Assembly: GCA_043228905.1 (NCBI GenBank)
Contig: JBHGNT010000022.1
Location: forward strand, 1,922,001 to 1,986,000
Direction: 5' to 3'
Source: Azolla caroliniana
Lineage: Eukaryota; Polypodiophyta
DNA: 64,000 nucleotides
Positions 20,912-34,600 of this stretch are shown here, one piece after another. Below the pieces are notes generated by a model. That model was not told the DNA's origin. It made no database searches and saw only the letters and a list, made by a program, of their open reading frames with translations. The translations under genes were made by a program, and so were the position numbers. Position 1 is the stretch's first letter; every line of letters begins with the position of its first letter.

Positions 20912-22416
20912 AACATAAACATATACACATATTCAAATACATACGCGCATTATATTTACACGCATACATGAAACTAATTTACGGCCTAGCACATTAACAT
21001 ACACATAAACATATACATCCACATATATGAAATAAATGGACTAGTACACTCACGCACTCATACGTAGATGAGTCTACACATGAATACACACACACACACA
21101 CAAAAAAAAAACGTACAAAGGTAAACAGGAGTGTGGATACCAATTCACACTTATTCACATAGAATTGTTGAAAGAGCCTCAATTTCACACACCGCCAACA
21201 AATAGTAGGAATATTGTGCCTTACAATTCAATAGTTTAACCCATATTCCATGGTTCAAGCCCCTAGCGGTATCACACACATTTCATATACACGCATGCAA
21301 CTTCACAATATTGTAAAAGTTACAAGAAGTTGATGGTCAACTAATTACGTAGCTAAATTCTGGAATAAATGCATAGCAAATTCTTGTGAAGAGAGTAGTT
21401 CTATGGTTTACCATATACACTTGATGATATCAATCTTCCCCATAAATATATTATTATAATTTGACAAATAGTGTAATCACTTCACACCAAAATATTGAAT
21501 CAACTTTTTAAATTAATTTTTTATTAGACTATCGCTTACAAGTGATGGAAATATATATTGGCAAACATTCATTGTCAAATCCTAAGAATAAAGAAAATTC
21601 AATCATTATTCTTTTCTCTTTCTTGGATGCCATTTAGAAATTTATGCACCCAAAATGCTATAAAGAATATAGACGACAACTTTTCCAATGGAAAAATGGA
21701 TCATCTATCTCATGACAACCAAAATAGGTAATCTTATGAGAATCCTATAAGTTTCATACTCTTTGCACGCATTCCAACTTGTGAAATCACTCTCCCCACA
21801 CCATCTTAAGTTTTAAGTTTTAGCCCCTTATGTGTGTTTCGTAATTCAATACAAGTACATACAATAATATGATATTTGTTTGTTGTTCATTATCGAACAA
21901 GTGGGTTTGTACCCTTCGTAGGATACATGAACATATTGTTGTTGAGGCTCTTCAATATTTACAAAATTGAGTATTTTATGCAAAGGGTTGGATAAATTGC
22001 AACTTGCCTAGAAATTTTTGAAGTTAACAAAGGATCTCAAACAAACAAAGGAAACCACACGGTTTGTAAATTAATACAAAATTAAGCATTAGAATTTGAC
22101 AAAATATGTTGATATATACTATACATTGCTTTTCTTTAATCCATTTTTCAAAAAATGAGGCTTTGATTGATTTCACAAGTTGTTTTGCATATGGTATTTG
22201 CAATGGCTACAAAAATGTGGTGATTTATTTGTTGGTTAAGATTTGCCAATTGTGTTATTTCTCTCCAAATGTGCTGCCATGTTGTGGTGTACCGTGTATG
22301 TATTATTAGAAATGTCCTATAGAAGGAGGAGGTTACACAAAAAATGTTTAGGTTACTTGGCAGTTGTGCTTAGGTCTAAGATGTCATTACTTTGAGCATC
22401 CGAATATGGGAGGATA

Positions 22417-22566
22417 TTATCCTTTCTTAGACATTTGGGAATCAAACTCATATTTCCTTTAATTAATATCCTTTCTTAGACATTTGGGAATCAAATTCAT
22501 ATTTCCTTTAATTAATATCCTTTCTTAGACATTTGGGAATCAAACTCATATTTCCTTTAATTAATA
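22417..22566. repeat. 49-bp tandem triplicate
   Basis: The word cctttcttagacatttggga recurs at 22421, 22470 and 22519, each followed by atcaaa.tcatatttcctttaattaat. The units are almost identical, implying recent slippage or unequal exchange. Confidence 0.9.
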
Positions 22567-24910
22567 TCTCTCCTCAAAGCTTTGGTCGCCATCCACATTT
22601 TTTGAACATTGTTGAATGTTCTTTTAAAAAAGTGAACCAATGCTTTGAGAAAACATTTGTGAAGTCATGCTTTCCTTCATATCAAGTAAGTGACTACTTT
22701 TCAAACAATGGAGTCATTCATATTAAGTGGTTTCTTTTAAAATACATCTAGACATTATTTATTCCATCCATAAAGGGAACAATATACATACTAGTTCAAA
22801 CAACAATGGAGTCATTCACAATAAGTGGTTTCTTTTAAAAGACTTCCATAGTTTATTCATTTCATTTGTAAAAGGATCAATATAGATTGCCTACTTTGAG
22901 ATGACATGTGTTTCCATTAAAATTTGAAGTAATTATATTAGCGTCCATACTCGTGGCATCCTCGATTGTATGATTGTGGATGTCTTTTGGCCTTTCAAAT
23001 TTGATAAAGTGGCCATCAACCCAATTGATGACATCTATTAATTGACCAATGTTTTCGGTTCTATCGATGGTGTGATTAAGTGGAGAGAAAATCTTCATAG
23101 AAATTAAAAATATAATAGTGACCATTAGATCAAATTGAATAATGTGTCACATCATTAACCCCGCTCATAGACTTTAATAATCACATTAGATCGCACAAAC
23201 CGATGCTTGTCATTTAATTTATGATCAAATGCTTTCATGATGGATATTTTAACAACTTTTGCAAAAGTTTACAATGCAAATGGATATGGTCATTTCCTCA
23301 TATAAGTGCATGTCAACATTTATAGTTATAACTTATACCTAATAAACAAGGTGTTTCTTTGCGCATTTTCTCTCCAGTCCTGTTCCTAACCATGAGCATC
23401 ATGTCCAATCAAATCATGCTTCATGCTAGTGTTTCCTAGGTTTCAAGAAGCAAGATAATTGCAACACCATTAGAGCTAGAAAATGTGTCCTATCAAACAC
23501 CTTCAAATGTCAACGTTTGGAGTTTTAATGCGTCATTTCCTCATGTAATTGCACTTCAAAGTTCATGATTATGCATAATAAACAAGGCATTTCATTGCAT
23601 ATTGTCTCTCCCGCTCTCTTGGTGATCGTGTACATAAACGCCAATCAACTCGTGCTTCACACTCAAGGTTCCCTAGGTTTCCTAATAATCATAATGCGCC
23701 AACATAGTTGAGGTCAATGCATAGTACTTTGAAGTGATCAATATTGGTCCAATAACACATTTGTGGAACATAAAACATGCATCACTACATATGGATATGC
23801 CACATCCCTATTCCTTTTGAAAAGACCATCAAATGTCTTTCTCAACCTTTAGCCATTGCAATATATTCCTAAGAGCAAACATATGAGTGCATGTAGTAAC
23901 CCTTCAATGTGATAGATCCTTGTCCCATAAAATGCTTACAAGACATATGTCATGTTCATCATATACTTGAAGGTGACACCCATATGTTCCTTGCATAATG
24001 GTATTGTAGCAAAGAAATTCTAGTTCGGGTTCATGTCCAATTGATGCACCATGTAGCTAGTGTGGTAGAAACTCGTCCAAAAAGAAAGCTCATGGTATGC
24101 ACATAAAATGCACATCGTATATGAAGGTGATTAGACAATGTCCCTCAAATGATGGTGTAATGGTAAAGACTATGTTTTAGAAGCTTCTGTTTGGGTTGAA
24201 GCCCAATTGATACAACCATTTTACGTATGCTTGTTATTTAAGTGGTGAAGGGGAAATTTCCCCAACCAACTATCAGGTGAGTCCACCACTGATGTTAAAG
24301 GATCACAATTATGCTTGTTCATAATTGTTCACTAGGTCACAATTTATCCTTGATGATTATTGATTTGTTGGTTATGAATAACCCTAGATCTCCACATGGG
24401 AAGCTCTCTTCAACAAATAAAAAGATGATCAAGAGACTTGCATGAGTTGGAACTTTGTTAGTTCAAACGAAGGTATTGATTGCAAGCTTGTGACCTGCCT
24501 AATTATGAACTCAAGCCTTGAAGGTTTGGTTTGTATAAGGTCTTAATGAGTGACTTGATATAATCTCAAGGATGAGAGTGAGCATATAGTGAGGATCAAA
24601 CTTGTCAAATAAAGATATTTTATTAACGTTCTTGGATGTCAAATATGACCTATGAGACCAAAATTCCAACACCTAGAAAGTTTGATATTTGGTCTTAGGA
24701 TTATTTTACATCATTGTACATAAAAAGTTGTAACCTTCTGGGTAGACAGGTTCAAGTTGTAGCCTTTGGGCGTTTTTTCTTAATATTATTGAAGAAAATC
24801 TTAATAAATAAATAAATATATGACCTATGAGACCAAAATTTAATCAATTTCATGTGTTAGAGGTGGAATTGAGTAGTGACTCTTGATGTCCATGAAAACT
24901 TATTGCCAAA

Positions 24911-25202
24911 TGTGACATGAGAGAGAGAGGTATTGTTCGAAACTCGATGGCAAATGAATCAAAAACTCAAATCATCAGTGCACATGAATGATGTTAGTCA
25001 CAACCTTATTGATATACATATGGGACTTTGATGGCAAAGGAATCACTTACATGGCATGTGACATGAGAGAGAGAGGTATTGTTCGAAACTCGATGGCAAA
25101 TGAATCAAAAACTCAAATCATCAGTGCACATGAATGATGTCAGTCACAACCTTATTGATATACATATGGGACTTTGATGGCAAAGGAATCACTTACATGG
25201 CA
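24911..25202. repeat. 146-bp tandem duplication
   Basis: tgtgacatgagagagagagg at 24911 recurs at 25057. The two units, through 'cacttacatggca', differ at only one or two positions (gatgttagtc/gatgtcagtc), so the duplication is young. Confidence 0.9.
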
Positions 25203-25429
25203 TATTACCCTCTTACATGTTTATATGTACAATGGTGGAGTCGATGATGCCGGACACACGATGGAAATTTTATCATCTATGTGACATGAGAGTAAAACCA
25301 TATGAATCTCATATAGCTTATCCACTTAAAAAAGATCAAGATCAAAACAAAGATAAAAAAAAATAAAAAATAAACACAAGAAGGCAAGTTTGGTTCTCTC
25401 GGGCCATCCAATTATATTGTTGTATCAGT

Positions 25430-25662
25430 ATGTATGAATGTTATGTATGCATGCTATGTATGCATGTTATGTATGTATGTTATGTATGCATGTTATGTAT
25501 GAATGTTATGTATGTTATGTATGCATGTTATGTATGTATGTTATGTATGCATGTTATGTATGTATGTTATGTATGCATGTTATGTATGTCATGTTATGTA
25601 TGTATGTATGTTATGTATGTATGTTATGTATGTATGTTATGTATGTATGTGTGTATGTGTGT
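25430..25662. repeat. (ATGT)-rich compound microsatellite
   Basis: Over 230 bp the plus strand is built of atgttatgtatg/catgttatgtatg words. It yields apparent Cys/Met/Tyr/Val-rich frames on plus, which are repeat artefacts. It ends about 195 bp upstream of the RHF2A-like start codon and so lies in its promoter region. Confidence 0.9.
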
Positions 25663-25725
25663 TTTGTTTGACTTAGGGTGGGGGAGGCGAAGACGTGTAC
25701 CATTCTTCGTGGAGCAGGACACACA

Positions 25726-25770
25726 CAGAAGAAGAAGAAGAAGAAGAAGAAGAAGAAGAAGAAGAAGAAG
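25726..25770 (+). repeat. (GAA)n tract in the 5' leader of the RHF2A-like gene
   Basis: About fourteen GAA/AGA repeats precede the start codon by some 90 bp. The frame of the gene stays open through it, but no in-frame ATG occurs upstream (the apparent upstream start at 25695 is GTG), so it is best read as untranslated leader. The reverse strand is a CTT/TTC tract, a common plant 5'-UTR feature. Confidence 0.8.
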
Positions 25771-25856
25771 AGAGAAACAGAGCAAAAAAAACAGAGGAAA
25801 TCTCTGAGGTATCTCTGCGTGTGCGGGCTATCCTCGCATTTCTTCTTCTTGTAGCC

Positions 25857-28614
25857 ATGGATTTGCGATCAGCTGACCATACCTGCATCGCTCCTCGCCC
25901 TCAGATCCGACGCGCTCTCATGACCTATAAAGAGAAAGAGAAAGCGAAGGCAAAGCGAAGAGATGAAACCCAAGATGATGATGATGATGATGGCGAGGAG
26001 GAAGAAGAAGAAGAAGAAGAGGAAGAGGAAGAGGAAGATGTAGCAGAGATTCCTCCTGCCAACGTTCTGAGTGCATCTATTCATTCCTCTGCAGATGCCT
26101 TTGTCAAGGGAGGTTTGCAAGATGCCTGTGAAGATTCTTGCGCCATCTGCCTGGAGCCTTTCTCGGAGGACGATCCTTCTACGGTAAATTCAACCTTCTG
26201 TACATATGTGTATGTATACATACATATACATGTATATGTGTTATCTATAAACCTGTGTGTATGTATTTATTTGCCTGTTTTTATGTGTGCATGCATGTAT
26301 CTTCTTTGGTTGTATTTGTCGATTTGTATGTGTGTATGTATGTTAGTTTGTGTTCACCTTCTGTACATATATGTATGTATACATACATATACATGTATAT
26401 GTGTTATCTATATACCTGTGTGTATGTATTTATTTGCCTGTTTTTATGTGTGCATGCATGTATCTTCTTTGGTTGTATTTGTCGATTCGTATGTGTGTAT
26501 GTATGTTAGTTTTATAATTTTATGCCAAATCTCTCTCTTTGTATGTAGGTATGTTTGTATGTGTTTCACGTGCATATGTGCATATGCGATGTATGCATGG
26601 CAGTATATACGTCTTTACACTTCATGATTTTGTAACCCTAGCTTTGATCTGTACAGATTACCACTTGTAAGCACGATTACCATCTTCAATGCATCTTGGA
26701 ATGGTAAGAAACCCTTTTTATCCACCTCTCTCTGGTTTTTTCCCATTTCATCTCCCCCAAAATCTATTGTATTCGTTACAGTTGCGATGTTAAATATCTG
26801 AATGGAATTTTCATCTGATCAGGGCTCAGAGGAGCAAAGAATGTCCTATGTGTTTGCAACCCCTTCATTTTGAGGACCTAAACAGGTAATATCAGAATTG
26901 GCATGATGATTTGACATAAAAAATCATGTCTTCTTTTATTCCCTGATTACAGAAACAATATGCTGCAATGGCAGAACACAAGCATCTAACTGCCAATGTG
27001 GATTGTTTTCCTCACCCTCAGCCAAGAACTTCTGGATGCAGTGGAGCATGAGCGGAGCGTGAGAACCTCACTAGAAGAGGGGATTCATTTTCAAGTAAGT
27101 TTTTTTTTTCTTCTCATTATTGTTGCGATTGATGTTGTTTGATTTTGTTATTCTTGTTAATGTTCATGTTTATGCGTTGATTTTTATTTTTTGGCTATGC
27201 TTATTGCTGTTATTTTAGCTGTGTTATTGCTGTTGTTATTTCTGTGATTATATTTCTATTTATTGCTATTGTTTTGTTATTGTTCTCGTTTTCATAGTTA
27301 AATACTTGTTGAAATGGGTCAGAGAGTTGGCTTAATGGTTCAGGCCCTAGCCTCAATGTTGGAAATTCACCTCCCACCCCCACCATCACACTTGGTTGTC
27401 TCAAATGGAAATTAAACATTAACAGAAAACAATTGTAGTGTAATGTTGTTAGTAAACATGCAATTTAACTAAGGGAGGTTGTAATCCAATAGGTTCCTTC
27501 GTTTGTTAACTATGCCGATTTTGAGGAGCGAATCATGCAACATTTAGCACACCAATTAGCAAGGAGAGGTTCACTTCACAACCGGATATCGAACATCCGG
27601 CATGATGTGTTCATTCGTGAACAAGCTTCTCGATCGGCTATGGGAGAAACAGAAGAAATGCAATCATCACCTTCATTTTCCACCCATGTAGCATCCCATG
27701 TGGGACGCAATAGAGGACATAATACAGTGCAAAGGTAAATATGTATTCTATTGTTTATGGGATATATGTAATGCTTTTACAAGTGTCAAAGGGTATATAA
27801 ATTGCAAAATGGAATTTCCTTCAGTGTCTATAATGAATTTATTCTTTTGACACCAGACACGAGACCGTTTCTGACATTTCGGAAGAAGGCCAACCGAGAG
27901 CATTGGAATTTTCCTCTCTCTCAGGATCATTGAAGTCCCGGTTCCTCGTTGCCTCATCAAAGTACATAAGAGAAGAATAATTAAACTGAGATATTTGTTT
28001 CTGTAAATATATATAATGTAATGAAGGGGTAAACATTATATATAGCTACCCCAATTTTTTGGCTACTGGTAATACACTTAAAGTTTTAAAGTTTGTCTCA
28101 ATACTCTGATGTAGTACACATTGTACTACTAGAGGGTTATTCGTGGAAATCTTGAAACTTTTGGGGTATTCTTTTAGATATCCAAAAACCTAGTGGTGCA
28201 CTAGTTTCGGTTTATAGCAAATTTATATGATTGCTTTTAACATGGAGATTATAAATAGATATAGATAAATAGGTAGATATATATTCATTTTCCTCATTTT
28301 GTAATTATCTTTATAGATGCAAAGAAACACTTACAAAAACAACTCGCAACTTTCGGGAGAGGTGGCAAGGAAGAAATTCTGCTACATCTGGAATGGAAGA
28401 TCATTCACTGGGATCGAGTCCAGATCATGTGGTAAGGCACACTCTCTCACAGGTTTCTCCTGAATCACTTTTAAAGGGAAATGATATTCCAACCACTTCA
28501 TCATCTTCTGATGTCGAAGAAAGAAATAGAGAATTCCCTCCCCGACGATATGAGAGTGTGGAAAATAGAGTAAACAATGGTGTGCCATTTGACCCACCAA
28601 GTGAAGCAGTGTAG
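25857..28614 (+). CDS. RHF2A-like RING-H2 E3 ubiquitin-protein ligase, seven exons
   Basis: Proposed exons: 25857-26183, 26657-26703, 26823-26885, 27022-27094, 27493-27734, 27857-27961, 28317-28614. All have GT-AG borders and join in frame to 384 residues, about the length of Arabidopsis RHF2A. The start is the first in-frame ATG (gccATGG context). Residues 39-60 are an Asp then Glu tract. The RING-H2 finger is C95-x2-C98-x14-C113-x-H115-x2-H118-x2-C121-x10-C132-x2-C135. SQELLDAVEHER, EERIMQHLA and SLSGSLKSRF followed by KTTRNFRERW match conserved blocks of the RHF1A/RHF2A family. RHF proteins transfer ubiquitin to targets and in Arabidopsis act in gametogenesis by promoting turnover of the CDK inhibitor ICK4/KRP6. 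The substrate here is unknown. The exon 6 donor was chosen because it restores the conserved block. Confidence 0.88.
26193..26518 (+). repeat. 163-bp tandem duplication in intron 1 of the RHF2A-like gene
   Basis: accttctgtacatat at 26193 recurs at 26356, and both units end near 'tgtatgtatgttagttt'. The units are rich in tatg/tacatac words and nearly identical. They keep the exon 1 frame open into the intron, but coding sequence ends at the GTAAAT donor at 26184. Confidence 0.85.
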
Positions 28615-31600
28615 ATAAGAAAGGTTTCACATGGCTAATAGGTAAAAGATATTGCTTCTTTGAACACAACTATGATTGTACATGCATTTATATGGGATCC
28701 TATTGGACCTATCCAAAATCAACAGATTTGTGTTTCACATTAGTAAAGCATTTGTATCAATGTGGGGAAAGTCAAAATGACAGAAGGAAAGGCTGCAAGA
28801 AATAATTTGAAAAAGTTTCCTTCAGGTATGTGCAATTGGTACCTATTTCAAAGCTACGGTTTGAAGTTGAATATTTATTTGTATTTGAGTGATGAATCTT
28901 GTACTAAATAATATTATCAGGTTTAAACCAACGTTGGGTTTCTTCTGTTCATGAAAACCTAGTGAAGAACTATGATTTGAGATGAGTAAATGTTGACTGA
29001 TTCTACTACTTAAATGTTAATGAAGTTAATTGACAAGTAAATAAGGAAAGATTCATAAAAGACGAATCCAAAGTGACGATCAAATGCAATTTGCGATATA
29101 CTGAAGATGTGTACACTGAACTAAAAAGGGGGACTTGATTTCTATATACATGGTAACTCTCTTCATCTTTTCTATATTTGTTGTGATATTAATTCCGAGT
29201 AATTTATTGGATGTCATGGAACCTTTGATACAATGAAGACAAAATGAGGGCTTGAATCATGAACTAATGGAAGAGAGAGACCAGGTGCATGTAGGCTCAA
29301 TTAGTAAGGTTGTTTGAGTGTGATTGGGAAGGTTTATCCAATAGGCCCTCTAGAGGCTCATCTAATAAAGTTTGCGACAATTGTGACTGAACCTAGGTGT
29401 CTGTTGATTAACAAAGAAATGGTTTGTGAAGTGGGTCATCTTGTAAGTTAGTGGCAATCTTGACTGAACCTAGGTATGTGTCTGGAGATTGAACTATTTG
29501 AATATTTTTCGAGTTGCATAAGATATAGAACTATATTGCATAAGAAACCTAGTTGCATTTTGTTACTGTTACATCGAACTACATTGAACCAGTTGAGTTT
29601 AGCCTCATTAAAGGCTGCCTGGTCATTTAAGTAACTATAGCCTGTAATTACTTTTAAGGCAAACTTATATAACTGAGTATCTTGGATCTTATTCTTCTCG
29701 TTAAGGAGATCCTTGTTACCACTGTCTTGAAATGCATAAAGTCTGTGGCAGCATTTTCTTCTCCAACAATTATGAACTTCTTGCTCTTAGCATGGGAGGC
29801 TATGTAGTGAGTACCTACTTGAGATGATTCTTCATTCATAGATTGCATGGATTTGCTTCAAACAGATATGACTGAAGACTGCCATTTGTAGTAAACAACA
29901 CTCTTCTCCTTCTCTTGTAACTTTTTGATATGAGATTGGGAGTACAACTTTTCTTTCAGTTCTTTTGATTGCAGCTTTGTACCATAGTAATTTTCTTTTG
30001 TGGGTGTTCACCCCGTCTTGAGGTTTCTCATCAGCAATATAAAGAAAAGTCACTGGAAAATAGATATTAGATTGCGAGAATGCTGTCTGTTTACTTGAGA
30101 TTTGTTACACCTTCATGTCTTCAGATGTCCGCTCATCTTGAGCTGTGCTTGTCTCATACCTGCTTGTTATAGAATTTATTCAATTTGTTCTGTAATTGTG
30201 TTCATGAAATCTTCATCTATTTGAAACCAAATGCAAGGGATTGAAAACTTGAACAAGGGTACGCCACGTGCAAGTTTGTGACTTGTATTATCCATGCATG
30301 CTAAAGACATAGCTGCAAAGTTTGACGGTCATAGACACTCTTGTGCTTCATGCTAAGAATTGATAGGTTATAGCCATTCTCTATGGTAATCTAACATTGC
30401 TGAAAGAGTGAAAATAATTGTGAAGAGAGAAGCAAGCTGAACAGGACAGTTCAGCCCCATCAGGGAGGAAAACATTATCTTTGGTGGTTCATAACCTCTA
30501 GTATGTGTAACAATGGGTTGACATGAGATGATAGCTTAATCCTATAACATGTGTGCAACTCCTAGAATGACTAGCAATATTATCCTTGAAACCATCGAGA
30601 TAAGGTTAATCTCTTTATGTACTATCATGCACCCCTGTTTGGTGAGGCCATTCTCAAATTTATTCTTGCAAATTGTGATTTGTGAAGATTCTTTTGACAT
30701 CTAATTTACACAGTTTAAATATAATGCCATTTGTGTGGCTCAGGCTCCACTACATTGAAGAGGTGTACATGTTAGTGGAGCTTGTTCCGATGTGGACGTA
30801 TACCCAAGGGTGTTGATTATTTGCTGCTTAGATATTGGAACTTTATCTTCATCCTCATTGCCTTCCTACCTAAAATGAGATATGAATGGATTCGAAAACA
30901 CATGTCATTGGTAGAAACCTGGTTAAGAAAATACATTTCAGAAAATCGCATCAAATTAGTGGCTTCAATATGGGGTGGCAATATTCTTAAGCTCACTTAG
31001 AAAGAGTTTGAAAGAGTTTAAAAATGCTTTTTTATGAAGTTCAAGACAAGCTACGAGTGCCGAATGTGCTCCTATTGCTTGATATCATGTCACTTCACAT
31101 TAAAATCATCGCAAAGGAAAGAGTTATTGAGTACATAACTTCACATTCGACCTTGATCTCAATGAAGATAGTGTTAGCTTAAGATATTGTGTAGTGAAAA
31201 GGACAACATAAAAGGTGCATATGATGTCTTAGAATCTTACATATTGGGATCTCCTTGAATGATACCATTTGTAAGTAAGGTTTCCAACAATGAAAACTAC
31301 CAAACTTGACCCTTGAGCACAATATAAAACTTATGTCTTTTCTTCTTCTTTTGTATATAAAATTGTGTTAGTTGTGAAAGAAATATAACTATAGATAGCT
31401 TGAAGGCATTCAATCTTCAGATCTCGATCAAGACAATGCTAACTTAAGAAATTGTGTAGTGAAAAGACCAATGCATAAGGTGAATATGATGCCTTAGAAT
31501 CTCACATATTTGGATCTCCTACTACCAAAGTAACCTATCTTTCAATGTCCAAATTTGTTGTCTTGAAAGGAAGACATGAGTGTTAATGACCACACTCGGC

Positions 31601-34600
31601 CATAATATTATGTTCCCCATTCTCTTTTAACCTATTTTACCATCCTCTCATGCTTGGAAAGGGACAAATGATAGATGAATTGGTTTTTATTTTGGGAAGG
31701 TATATATTTCCTACGAATGTCAATCAACCTCAAGTGAAGGTTTCAAGGAAATTTGCAATTGAGAATTGTTAAGTTTGAAAATCCTATTCTTAGACCAAAT
31801 AAGGCTATAATTTCTTGGAACCAAATCTCGTTCTAGTCATTAGAAAGCCATTATTCTTCTTTATGTGGCCAAAATCGCATCCTTCTCAAGGTTGAAATCT
31901 CTCTCTCTCTCCTCATATTTAAAAAATCTTGACCAACAATCTCACTTTCACTACATTCTTCTCAGTTGCATTATCCTTAGCGCTCAAGCTCTCAACAACT
32001 ATCTTCATGTTTGACTTCATCCCCACTCACCCAAATTTAAACTAGCTACAAAGGCTTCATCAAAGTTGATGAATAGATATATGAGATATGACGTATTTTT
32101 GAAACTAGAAAGTAGGCCAATACAAGGGGGTTTTGGCAATTTCTCAAACAACTATAAGAACAAGTATTAACCTATTGGAAAGAGTAGGGTGATTGCTATG
32201 TTCTAAGTAAGCTAAGCTATATGAAGAACTAGTCTTAAATACTTTGTAATGAGACAAGGCTCTAGATTGTTGATGAAAATCAATCAAACATTTCAAACAC
32301 AAGTGAACCTTGGGCCACCAACTTTGAAGCTCATGTCTCAACTAACGAATAATCATCGACGATACAAATTAAAAACAATAAGGTCATTTAAAAGTCAAAC
32401 TAACAATGTCATAGTCTGTAACAACTTTGCATGTGTGTTCACCAAGTAGGTAGTTTGTTACCTACTTGTGATTGTAGAGTATCCATTAGTTCCTCAAGCT
32501 AGCTTTAAATCAATCAAACTTGGAACTTACGTATGCGTATTCATTTGTTCATCTTTTCATTTTGGGTCAAACATGCAATAATATCAAAATCTCCAATCAT
32601 TGTCTAGGTTTCTTGATTCTATCTACCACTTACTTTTATCAATTCAATTTTTCTGTGAATTATAGAAGGTCCACGCCCAAATCATCAAATAAGATAAGAA
32701 ACTTTACACTCAAGGTGGGGATATAGACTTTCACAATTGTTTTTAGTTCAGTCTTATATGTCAATGTCGAGTGGACGACAAATCTCAATAATGTAAGATA
32801 CATAAAAATTATAAATCCTAGTTAGCATTTATTGTTGTTGTGATAGAAGTAATTCTTTGATGAAACCCACAAGTCATTAGGAAAACGAAATGGGCAAAGA
32901 ATGAAAAAATAAGCATAAGATTCTTTGTTGGCCCACATTTCAATAGTTTTAGTGAAAAATTCAATTTATCCTTGCAAAGCAATCGTGGGTACCAACAACA
33001 TTAGCATATGGCATTCCAACTCTCAACATATGCTCAATTCATGTGGGTGGGGTTGGTTCCATAATAGTTTTATGATATTCTCTTTGCATATGAAGCCATA
33101 ACTAATGTATACATGCATTATAACATATAATGGTATAAATGCATTATTTATTTATTACTATGTATGTATTGTCCTCGTATCTTTTTTGTTATCCCTTGCT
33201 CAAAATATCGTCTCTATCAAAAAATCTTGCCTTGTGATTTGGGGGAGTAGAAGTCTCGTTGGTTATGTTTGTCACATAACTAGATCCATAGATGCTTTAT
33301 AATGATAATAATGACTTAACACATGTCTCTTTCCACATGTAACGGCATGCCTGAACATAGTGAAATTAGTCATACACTCATAGTGAGAGTATTCATGAAA
33401 CAAATCAAGCATCAAGGGTGTGCATTTTTGTTGTTGCTTCATGTTTATTTTTCAAGGTCCCTCATTACCAATTGAATACAAATGATAACCAATGTAAGGG
33501 CAAGTAACCATACTCATCACCCTCAATCGAAGGACGAAATATGAACTTAAAATACCATTGGTGTCTCATACCACCAAATATTACCTTGGATGTTGAGATG
33601 AATGGAGTCGAAAGAAGAGAGGTTTGCTTCACCAATAAAGTCTTGAAAATGTCTCAAGATGTCATAATTCTTTATTTAGTTGCGTAGACCACCATGTGTC
33701 ATAGGTTCTTTTGGGTTTGTCCAAAGTCCTAGGATACTTGTTTCCCACTTATGCTACCCTTGAACCATTAAAATTAGCTTTGGAATTGGTCCTTAGGGTT
33801 ACACTATAACACTTGTAGTAATCTCTAGAAAAGGATGAAGACAAATAGAAGAGTTGTTGGAAAGTTACACATAACTACAATTAATTATGATGCAATGTTA
33901 TTGTGTTGTTAGTCAATGTAGCAAAATGAATGAGCTTATGGTTGTGAAAACTAGTTTCTTTTTATAAATGCATCCCAACAAAATGTTAATGGAAACAATG
34001 TGCAATGTTTTGGCAAACAAATTTCACAAGTGTTGACTTGTTTTGATGCGTTCTTTACAATACTATACAAAGTTTGACAACAAAGGTTCCCCAAAATTGA
34101 TCTAGCCATTCAAACAACAAAACATTAAGATGTTAGAGACCTCCAATCTAGCCAAGTTGAACCAAACTCACAACTTGGGACCACCATGTGCAAAGCATCA
34201 AGTTGAGCAAAAATGGGTCTATATACAATCTTAAACAATGATACCACTTGACTATGGTTAACATAGTGGGTGATTAAGTGAAAGTATAAGGTTAGCATTG
34301 CCCTTAAGCTAGTAAGCCTATTTATAAAGACAACCTTAATTGAGTGAACTAAGGTTGCATGATGCACTTCAAGACATTATCATATTTCTACATTTGTTGT
34401 CTTATGGCACATGATTTTTTTTCGATAATTTTATCCATTGAGCATAATTACACTTAGTGATTTGCAATATAGTCTCTATTACTTCCATTTGTGTACCTTT
34501 GTTGTTATGTGTAACTTGTGTAGGAGGTTATCCAAAGTGGTTTAACAATGGACTATGATATCTCAAACAATTGTGTGCAAACTTATATAAGCCTTTATAA

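Larger units (their letters stand above)
20912..25428. other. 4.5 kb AT-rich intergenic DNA, no gene seen
   Basis: No ORF here has family resemblance or splice-consistent coding structure. Contents noted: a (CA)n/(A)n patch at 21087-21112, a 49-bp triplicate at 22417-22566, and an imperfect 97-bp direct repeat (about 22699 and 22796). There are also diverged repeats around 23340-23440 and 23540-23640, tRNA-like stretches near 23990 and 24150, and a 146-bp duplication at 24911-25202. Confidence 0.5.

Noticed and set aside
25430-25807. Cys/Tyr/Met-rich 77-125-codon ORFs
   Set aside because: Translation of an ATGT microsatellite; the periodic composition explains them.
25695-25856. N-terminal extension of the RHF2A-like protein through the GAA tract
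   Set aside because: The frame is open but has no ATG before 25857, and the upstream start would be GTG; treated as leader.
26184-26627. Extension of exon 1 into a hydrophobic Cys/Tyr-rich tail
   Set aside because: The RING finger is completed only after splicing at 26184/26657; the tail is intronic TATG repeat.
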